From Nitrospinae bacterium AH_259_B05_G02_I21 (GTDB taxonomy: Bacteria; JADFOP01), in contig JALLOF010000017.1 of NCBI GenBank assembly GCA_027717595.1, positions 1 through 38,182 of the forward strand: a stretch of DNA of 38,182 bases, read 5' to 3'. Every line of letters starts with the position of its first letter. The first letter of the stretch is position 1. Position numbers and translations under genes: made by a program. This document shows positions 33,531 through 38,182 of the stretch, piece after piece. The notes under the pieces are model-generated. The model ran no database searches and had not been told where the DNA came from. It worked only from the letters and a program-made list of their open reading frames with translations.

Positions 33531-34341
33531 CTTTCTTGCCTCTCATCGCTCGACGGCTTTCTCTTTCCAAGCGGTCGAAGTATGTTTCGTCTTTGTTGCC
33601 CTTCAACGGCCTCCTAAGCTTGTTGAGGGTGGTGAAGTTATCGGCCCAACAGAAGTTGGTGCCAGGCTTCGGCTCGACCTGCATCTGTGGGTATAAAACG
33701 GTTCGCCGAATGACCTCGATTGACTTTCCATCGAGACGATGGCACTCATCAAGCACATCCGCCCATTGCTGTCTCCAATTTCTCGATAGTTTGGAGGGGA
33801 CGTTGCCATTCGCTTCAAGCTGTTCGTGGAACTCTTCGGCCAGTTGGACTTGCCATGAATCTGAGGGGAATTTCTGGGATAGAGGATATTTGGAACCCCG
33901 TGTATATTGCTTAATGTCTATACTGTCTATTGAGTTCCCCCTCCTGGGGGACACTTTTGTCCCCTTCTTGGGGGACACCTTGTCCCCTATCTGGGGGACA
34001 CCTGTTATTGTCCCCCTCCTGGGGGACATCGGCCAACGGGTGTAATCCTTCTGCACCCCGTAAGTGACCCTTCTTCCCTCGCCACCCTTGAGAAGAACAT
34101 TCTTAGAGACGAGTTGGCCTAGTAGCCGGTGACATCGCTTTCTCGGTATCCCTGTCACGCTCTCGAATTGGCTTAGCGGGATGCGGTCCATTGTTTTGTT
34201 GAACCCATAGGTTTTTCGGATGACGGCCCACACGATCCTAGACTCCTCACCCGAAAGCCGAGTAGCAATCAGGGCTTCAAGAAGCTCATCCGCTATCCTG
34301 GTGAACCCATCTTCCAATTGTGGACTTGCTTTCGACGTCAC
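33472..34341 (-). CDS. Phage replication protein O-like initiator
   Basis: 289 aa. Residues 10-88 match the RepO N-terminal winged-helix domain (GFTRIADELLEALIATRLSG, RKTYGFNKTMDRIPLSQF). Residues about 104-139 are a low-complexity stretch with SPRRGT, SPKKGT and SPRRGN, encoded by four hairpin repeats (33935-34028) that look like origin iterons. The C-terminal part is unrecognised and helical. As in lambda, the initiator would bind repeats inside its own gene. The start overlaps the zinc-finger gene's stop by four bases, and the 3' end overlaps the DnaC-like gene by 59 bases. AT-richer than the chromosome core. Confidence 0.8.
   Translation of the reverse strand: MTSKASPQLEDGFTRIADELLEALIATRLSGEESRIVWAVIRKTYGFNKTMDRIPLSQFESVTGIPRKRCHRLLGQLVSKNVLLKGGEGRRVTYGVQKDYTRWPMSPRRGTITGVPQIGDKVSPKKGTKVSPRRGNSIDSIDIKQYTRGSKYPLSQKFPSDSWQVQLAEEFHEQLEANGNVPSKLSRNWRQQWADVLDECHRLDGKSIEVIRRTVLYPQMQVEPKPGTNFCWADNFTTLNKLRRPLKGNKDETYFDRLERESRRAMRGKKDGTAQGRVSPDDPFAYAYK
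33935..34028. repeat. Four hairpin iterons, probable replication origin inside the initiator gene
   Basis: Four units of the form TGTCCCC-(5 bases)-GGGGGACA, each about 20 bases and itself a palindrome: 33935-33953 (left arm TTCCCCC), 33958-33977, 33981-34000 and 34009-34028. Start-to-start spacing is 23, 23 and 28 bases. They are kept although they force a repetitive protein segment, which argues for a DNA-level role. Confidence 0.7.
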
Positions 34342-34661
34342 CGCTTACCCATAGCCTCCAACAGGGCTCTTTGGCACTCCGAGCAGGCCAACGATTGGAC
34401 TAGTCCCTCGAAATCGAGGTCACGTAGCCGCCGAAGCTCTTTATCTCTTGAGCGCCATCGGCATCGGTCACTGCAAAAAATCTGGTTCTTTCGTTTACGC
34501 CCAAGCCGTCGGTTACATCCTGGGCGACCGCAGGTGTCGCTTTCTACTTTCCCCATCTGCGCTCTTCTTCCATTTGATCTGTGTCTGAGTACCTTCTTCC
34601 CGTGTCCACGGATTCTGTGCGATTCTAGGCTCCTTCCTGGCGCATTCCTTGATTGATCCAT
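34338..34661 (-). CDS. Small Cys-rich zinc-finger protein
   Basis: 107 aa, strongly basic. TCGRPGCNRRLGRKRKNQ followed by IFCSDRCRWRSRDKE gives Cys pairs CxxxxC and CxxxC, a treble-clef-like zinc knuckle; a further CSEC lies near the C-terminus. GGGAG lies seven bases before ATG 34661; an internal ATG (residue 36) also has a purine-rich leader. The stop overlaps the initiator ATG. Probably a DNA-binding accessory of replication or regulation; no family name can be given with confidence. Confidence 0.55.
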   Translation of the reverse strand: MDQSRNAPGRSLESHRIRGHGKKVLRHRSNGRRAQMGKVESDTCGRPGCNRRLGRKRKNQIFCSDRCRWRSRDKELRRLRDLDFEGLVQSLACSECQRALLEAMGKR

Positions 34662-34673
34662 AACCTTGCTCCC

Positions 34674-34704
34674 TTGACATGGACGTGGGGGATGGCTATA
34701 TAAT
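34674..34704 (+). promoter_or_regulatory. Promoter opposing the operon, for a small RNA
   Basis: A perfect TTGACA (34674-34679). Either TATATA (34697-34702, 17-base spacer) or TATAAT (34699-34704, 19-base spacer) serves as -10. It points rightward, against all genes of the element. Confidence 0.6.
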
Positions 34705-34709
34705 GAAAA

Positions 34710-34790
34710 AAGCCAGTTGGTGAATCCCCTTTTCGCCGCTGGTTGGTCTCGCTAGCCCCCTTGCTTCGCCGCCGGGGGGCTTTTCTTCTT
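34710..34790 (+). ncRNA. Predicted about 80-nt small RNA of the element
   Basis: Lies between the promoter at 34674-34704 and an intrinsic terminator. An internal CCAG/CTGG pairing (34713-34716 with 34737-34740 region) and the terminator stem give two hairpins. It has no open frame of note. It is antisense to the leader between the HGG-protein gene and the zinc-finger gene, so it could control read-through or copy number, like antisense RNAs of plasmids and satellites. Predicted from sequence signals only. Confidence 0.5.
34754..34790 (+). terminator. Strong intrinsic terminator of the small RNA
   Basis: AGCCCCC (34754-34760) pairs with GGGGGCT (34775-34781) around a 14-base loop, followed by TTTTCTTCTT (34781-34790). 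It works only on the + strand, since no T-run lies on the other side. Confidence 0.75.
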
Positions 34791-34801
34791 GCCCGCTACG
34801 C

Positions 34802-35353
34802 CTATTGGTCAGCGTTGTCGTTAACCGCTAAGTCGTGGCCCCTCGGGAGGCGGAGTCTATCTCGGACTCGCCTGGAGAGCTCAACAGCGCGGTCCCGATC
34901 TCCAAGCTCACGCGCCACCTCCTCCAGAAAGAGCGATATGACCAGCTCCAAAAATTTGATATGCACGAGGCCACGCTGGACCTCCAGCTTCCCCCGCCGC
35001 TCGATGAGCTTGCCTTCCTCCACGATGTAGCGGTGCAGGGTATCTCGGGTGTCCTTGTCTATGCTGCCGAGGTCCACCACGGCCCCTGTGAGATGAAGCC
35101 GCAGGGCTTGGAGTTCGGCGATTCGGAGGTCGAGTGATAAAAGCTCGGGGTCGTGCTTGAGGGCTTCGACCCTTTCCTCCAGCCCTGCAACGGGAAACTT
35201 GGAGTAGCGTCCGTGGATGAAGTTGGGAGAGGTAGGACCGCGTGGCGTCAGTCCGCCGTGATGCCGGCACTTGTCGGAGCCTGTTACTGCCTGAGCTCCA
35301 CACCGCTTTTTAGTTCTCTTGCTGGTTGCTGTGCATCTCATGGGGTTACCCAA
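34802..35353 (-). CDS. Phage-type HGG-motif zinc protein
   Basis: 183 aa. The N-terminus RCTATSKRTKKRCGAQ, then GSDKCRHHGGLTPRG and NFIHGRYSK is a signature seen in many prophage proteins encoded near small terminase genes: three Cys and a His pair likely bind one zinc. The rest is helical and charged (LRIAELQALRLHLTG, then two further helices). ATG 35353 overlaps the upstream gene's stop by eight bases; ATG 35341 is an alternative, and the same 13-base sequence TCATGGGGTTACC occurs at both 35338-35350 and 35366-35378. Function unknown, perhaps DNA recognition for packaging. Confidence 0.65.
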   Translation of the reverse strand: MGNPMRCTATSKRTKKRCGAQAVTGSDKCRHHGGLTPRGPTSPNFIHGRYSKFPVAGLEERVEALKHDPELLSLDLRIAELQALRLHLTGAVVDLGSIDKDTRDTLHRYIVEEGKLIERRGKLEVQRGLVHIKFLELVISLFLEEVARELGDRDRAVELSRRVRDRLRLPRGHDLAVNDNADQ

Positions 35354-35840
35354 AATTTCCCGAGTTCATGGGGTTACCTAGGACGTCAGAACACTTGGCC
35401 AAGACCCGCTTAACGAGGGAAGCTGCCTTATCTTGACAGCCAAGCTCACCCGCGAGCTCATCCAACAAACTCACAGTTAATTTTTTAATGAAATTGGACA
35501 CCAGATCGATGTTAACCACCTGTGCCGGCTGCCCAAGCCCGTCCCACCGCTGGTATACTAGCCGGGCAGCAGCCACGTCGCCCTCGATGGCCTTGTCGAA
35601 GAGCGCTGTGTCCGTCTTACACAGCCACTCGGCCCTTGCTGCACGGCGAAGCTCACGGGCTTCAAACCACAAACCCTCATCTCTAAGGTATTTGTAAAGC
35701 TGCCGCTCGGTGATGCCGACCAGTTCTGCAATTTCACGACGTCGTAAATGGTCATTGGCGGGATCGACCATTATCTGAACGATTTGCTCTCGTCTTTGCT
35801 GCGAGCGGGAGGGCCGATTTTCTGAACTTTTCTGAATCAT
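35346..35840 (-). CDS. HTH protein, terminase-small-subunit-like
   Basis: 164 aa. An N-terminal HTH (RRREIAELVGITERQLYKYL, about 33-52) is followed by a helical region (ALFDKAIEGDVAAARLVYQR) as found in phBC6A51-type HTH and small terminase proteins, which recognise pac sites. There is no large terminase in the window, as in phage satellites that borrow the helper's. Starts two bases after the AlpA-like gene ends. Confidence 0.6.
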   Translation of the reverse strand: MIQKSSENRPSRSQQRREQIVQIMVDPANDHLRRREIAELVGITERQLYKYLRDEGLWFEARELRRAARAEWLCKTDTALFDKAIEGDVAAARLVYQRWDGLGQPAQVVNIDLVSNFIKKLTVSLLDELAGELGCQDKAASLVKRVLAKCSDVLGNPMNSGNFG

Positions 35841-35841
35841 T

Positions 35842-36048
35842 TCAACTGCAACCGGCCGCGCTCTGGGCCTTCGGTTTTCTTACCCTTCGGCGCAGCCATG
35901 CTCGAAGCATGTCCTGGTCGTATCGAACGGTTCCCTCAATCTTCAGATATTCAGGCCCTGCCCCACGACACCGCCACGTGCGAAGGGTTGCCGGGCTCAA
36001 TCTCAAGAAATTGGCAGCCTCTGCAGTAGATAACAGCTGTTTGTTCAT
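35842..36048 (-). CDS. AlpA-like/HTH-17 regulator
   Basis: 68 aa. LLSTAEAANFLRLSPATLRT, then WRCRGAGPEYLKIEGTVRYD and a WLRRR helix is the MerR-type winged helix of AlpA/excisionase regulators. The start is set by AAAGGAG six bases before ATG 36048, and by a promoter just upstream that makes the longer reading from 36084 impossible. First gene of the leftward operon. AlpA proteins are master activators in several Gram-negative phage satellites; that role is inferred here. Confidence 0.8.
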   Translation of the reverse strand: MNKQLLSTAEAANFLRLSPATLRTWRCRGAGPEYLKIEGTVRYDQDMLRAWLRRRVRKPKAQSAAGCS

Positions 36049-36067
36049 TGTTAACTCCTTTAAGAAA

Positions 36068-36096
36068 AGTATAGGTGTCGGCACAAATTATGTCAA
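36068..36096 (-). promoter_or_regulatory. Consensus promoter of the leftward element operon
   Basis: Minus strand TTGACA (36096-36091), a 17-base spacer and TATACT (36073-36068). It drives AlpA-like through integrase, with a leader of only about a dozen bases. An 8-bp palindrome TACATGTA lies upstream at 36135-36142 and could be an operator. Confidence 0.8.
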
Positions 36097-36201
36097 CGAA
36101 AGAAATCAAATATCACCCTATAAAAACAATATGTTACATGTACTATCATATGGAAGATGATTGTACCGGGCTGATTTGGATGGGTTTTGGTGGCTAGGTT
36201 G

Positions 36202-36972
36202 TTATTTTTTTTGAGAGGTGAATTTTTTTGCCAATATGCGGAAATCGGCTTCGGGAAGCATTAAGAAGTCCTCGTATTCACCATCAAAGATTCCTTGCTT
36301 CTTCATCTCTTTGAAGTGCTCCATTCTTTTCTCTTCAAGGAACTTTCTTTTTTTCTCGTCCTTATCTTTTACCGCACTAACCTCCTTTTTTACTAATGAC
36401 CGATGCTCTTTAAGCCTAGATTCAAATGATGAACGTTTTCCTTTGAAGATACCTTCCTTCGTCGCATCTTGATATAGCTTGTCGATCGCCTTTTCGCTAA
36501 GGCTTCCATCGTACTCTCCGGTCATATGCTTGCGAACGAAGAAGCTGGTGAGAGCGGCGGAAGCGGTTGCCTTTTTCTTTAACTGGCCAAACGACGGCGG
36601 GACTATTGCTAGGAGCTTGTCAATCTCCTGAAGCGCACCTCTAATTGTTTCCGCTGCTTCGCGGAAATCCGGGCCCCATTCGACTAATTGGTTAAAGGCC
36701 CAATTTAATTCGCTGAGTATTTCAACGACCTCTCTGTCATACAGTGCCGTGGTCTTATATTTCCTGATGTGTTCTATCGCTGGACCTATGTCACCCCCCT
36801 TCCATGTCCGATGGGCGGACAGCGCCTCTTTGTACCTACGGCCCTCTCGGCGCTGAAGGTTGGGACGGTCTTCCTTTAACTGCTGCTCTTGGTCCTTCCT
36901 GGAATGTCTGGGGTCGAACCATCCATAACTGTGAAATATTTCGAGGAGCTTGTTGAGTTCTTGAATATCCAC
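36202..36972 (-). CDS. Charged protein of unknown function
   Basis: 256 aa, very rich in Lys and Glu, helical, with probable coiled coil near 205-225 (KDKDEKKRKFLEEKRMEHFK). Two similar short segments (TKEGIFKGKRSSFESRLKEH and KKQGIFDGEYEDFLMLPEAD) may be a degenerate repeat. It has no Cys motif, signal peptide or nucleotide-binding loop. It is AT-richer than the surrounding chromosome. It faces the same way as the element operon but lies upstream of its promoter, so it may be cargo. No ribosome-binding site stands out before ATG 36972. I do not recognise a family. Confidence 0.55.
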   Translation of the reverse strand: MDIQELNKLLEIFHSYGWFDPRHSRKDQEQQLKEDRPNLQRREGRRYKEALSAHRTWKGGDIGPAIEHIRKYKTTALYDREVVEILSELNWAFNQLVEWGPDFREAAETIRGALQEIDKLLAIVPPSFGQLKKKATASAALTSFFVRKHMTGEYDGSLSEKAIDKLYQDATKEGIFKGKRSSFESRLKEHRSLVKKEVSAVKDKDEKKRKFLEEKRMEHFKEMKKQGIFDGEYEDFLMLPEADFRILAKKFTSQKK

Positions 36973-37324
36973 TTGCCGCCTCCCGCTTTGGCAGCTTCCC
37001 GCTTCTATGGTGGGTTGGGCGGCTCTGAGCCTGCGGGATTAGGCTCCCGGCGTCCCGGTGAGCCGCCCTTCGATATAGTCCAATCTTACCAGTCCGGGCC
37101 TACTTGGTCAAAGACCACAGACCACGCCTTATAACCTCCGTGCTTCGTCCTGGGCAGACATAAGCTCGGCTAGATGCTTTGTATTGGCTCCGAACGGCGG
37201 ACGGCTTGGAGGTCGGAAGCCACGGCAGGAACGGTCAGCAGGAAGGTCAAGAGGGCGGTTATGAGAGTTGTAAGGACGGGCATGGTATTACATCTTTAGC
37301 TTTGGAAAGATGTGTATTGTAATG
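36973..37324. other. 352-base stretch with a strong branched hairpin and a possible small secreted peptide
   Basis: GGGCGGCTC (37017-37025) pairs with GAGCCGCCC (37060-37068); inside, GAGCCT (37027-37032) pairs with AGGCTC (37041-37046). No T-run follows. The remaining part contains the small open frame at 37170-37283. No promoter was recognised. Confidence 0.4.
37170..37283 (-). CDS. Possible 37-aa secreted peptide
   Basis: MPVLTTLITALLTFLLTVPA followed by VASDLQAVRRSEPIQSI. The first 22 residues form a textbook signal peptide with an AVA cleavage site, leaving a 15-residue mature peptide. No ribosome-binding site is visible. The same DNA is also open in a second frame up to a TAA near 37135 (ending NTKHLAELMSAQDEARRL), so it may be a frameshifted remnant of a longer gene. 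Confidence 0.25.
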   Translation of the reverse strand: MPVLTTLITALLTFLLTVPAVASDLQAVRRSEPIQSI

Positions 37325-37906
37325 CTAAATTATAACTGGTAAGGCTTGTGCTCGGTCCTCCATTCTATTCCGAAGTAATGAAAGATAATCGTGAAACGGA
37401 TGTTCTTCATTCCCACGGAGGTTGAGGGGTGTTTTAAGCTCTCTAATTAGCTCGTCCTCTAAGCGCCACGGCTTAGCGACTTCGACCCATGAAACGAATG
37501 CATTCTCTGACATCCAGTTGGATAATATAGCCTCACCATCATCAGTAAACCTGATTCTCTCGCTCTCACCGATACGGCGTAACTCGATTCCTAGTTGATC
37601 AGATAGTAAACACCCTAGTGATTTCCTTAGGGTCGATCTGGAAGCGTCTCTCTTGTAGTGGGATCGAAGGCGGCCACGGAGCGTTCTTTTGCTTGACGAT
37701 CTGGCCGGGCTGACCCCGACGTACATAAGGGTTAGACCATCGTGTAGGACGCAACCCTTTGTTGGAACATTCTGGGGTATCTGCTTGAAATACCAAGCAT
37801 AGATCCCTGCCGAATCCGGCGCTAGTGAAGGCACTTCTTCGCGGGAAGAGAAGCGCGATGGTTTACTGAGAAGCTCCACATACTTTGACAATTCAGTTTC
37901 CGTCAC
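37325..37906 (-). CDS. GIY-YIG nuclease-domain protein
   Basis: 193 aa. GIYAWYF (34-40) and MYVGVSP (61-67) are the two strands of the GIY-YIG core, followed by a basic helix TLRGRLRSHY (about 75-84) and a WRLEDELIRELKTPLNLRGN segment with a candidate catalytic Glu150 and a closing Asn162. Predicted to be a metal-dependent endonuclease; whether it serves repair, restriction, homing or defence is not shown. GTG 37906 has GAAGGA just upstream. It is the last gene before the right edge and may be cargo of the integrated element. Confidence 0.75.
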   Translation of the reverse strand: MTETELSKYVELLSKPSRFSSREEVPSLAPDSAGIYAWYFKQIPQNVPTKGCVLHDGLTLMYVGVSPARSSSKRTLRGRLRSHYKRDASRSTLRKSLGCLLSDQLGIELRRIGESERIRFTDDGEAILSNWMSENAFVSWVEVAKPWRLEDELIRELKTPLNLRGNEEHPFHDYLSLLRNRMEDRAQALPVII

Positions 37907-38182
37907 TTGTCCTTCCCATAAGCAGCAATGGGACCAAGGTGTGGGTTTCCGTCCTTGTCGGGAGCGACCCTATGGCCCCCAGAAGATATTTCCATCCTAC
38001 CAGCCTAAGATTGTCGGCTCAAGATTCAGATGTTGCTCAGTCATGGAGTCAAGTCCGAGGACGGATTATCTGTCAGGGGCAATTTCTGGTGAAATATGCC
38101 CCTTTCCCCTCCTACGCGAAAGTAACGATTTCCTGGGATAATCGTAACTACCAGAAACTCGTTGCCCCCTTCAGTCTTAGAG
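37907..38182. other. Right-edge non-coding stretch
   Basis: No gene is visible apart from the family-A repeat listed separately. The sequence between 37910 and 38075 shows no promoter or hairpin that I could support. Confidence 0.35.
38076..38168. repeat. Repeat family A, best-preserved copy (MITE-like, about 93 bp)
   Basis: The terminal inverted repeats are GGGGCAATTTCTGGT at the left and ACCAGAAACTCGTTGCCCC at the right (the right one has four extra bases). Inside, GTAACGAT and ATCGTAAC form an imperfect hairpin. Related copies: 9077-9232 (interrupted), 13517-13604 (worn), 7688-7712 (left end only). It has no coding capacity. Confidence 0.65.

Noticed and set aside
33935-34028. CRISPR-like array
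   Set aside because: Units are 20-base palindromes with 3-8 base gaps inside a coding gene; no spacers of CRISPR length and no cas genes.

Overview
The window reads as a chromosomal segment of an uncultivated, probably Gram-negative bacterium. It encodes a lipoprotein with a lipobox, Sec signal peptides, a Wzx-type flippase and several GT-C membrane glycosyltransferases. The housekeeping genes are GC-rich, while several accessory genes are clearly AT-richer. I cannot place the phylum from sequence alone. The eukaryote/archaeal-type ProRS, abundant short dispersed repeats and HprK/PqqD/nucleotidyltransferase genes fit several poorly cultured lineages.

Left part (1-12.8 kb): the start of a secreted protein, a DtxR/MntR-family regulator, proS, an AT-rich TOPRIM-domain protein that looks acquired, an XRE regulator, a HExxH (DUF922-like) protein, three small unknown genes including a lipoprotein, a phospholipid N-methyltransferase-like enzyme, an IS1182-like transposase remnant, a cupredoxin that lacks its copper-ligand cysteine, an aldo/keto reductase and a membrane SGNH hydrolase split by one extra base in a homopolymer. 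This part is littered with short dispersed repeats (called families A, B and C here). A tRNA-Asp(GUC) gene closes the part.

Middle part (12.9-31.2 kb): a surface-glycan region on the + strand. It holds a YfhO-type protein, two tandem PMT_2-like GT-C paralogues, then a tight run behind a near-consensus promoter: PqqD-like protein, HprK-like kinase, GT2, a broken GT2, GT4, GT2, an NTP_transf_5 protein, a D-2-hydroxyacid dehydrogenase, a second NTP_transf_5 protein, a Wzx-like flippase and a wrecked sulfotransferase. The likely theme is assembly and export of a decorated surface polymer. The co-located PqqD, HprK-like and NTP_transf_5 genes are reminiscent of RiPP tailoring systems. The PqqD protein carries a C-terminal tail resembling a lasso-peptide leader, which makes this the most novel-looking system here.

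Right part (31.2-38.2 kb): a compact, leftward, phage-satellite-like integrative element. It begins at a tRNA-Val 3' fragment fused to the sulfotransferase remnant. The order is integrase, HTH/excisionase-like, DnaC-like loader, RepO-like initiator with four hairpin iterons inside the gene, a zinc-finger protein, a predicted sRNA on the opposite strand, an HGG-motif protein, a terminase-small-like HTH protein and an AlpA-like regulator with a consensus promoter. Beyond it lie an unknown charged protein and a GIY-YIG nuclease, possibly cargo, and then a well-preserved MITE-like repeat at the right edge. No capsid, tail or large terminase genes are visible. The far attachment site was not found.
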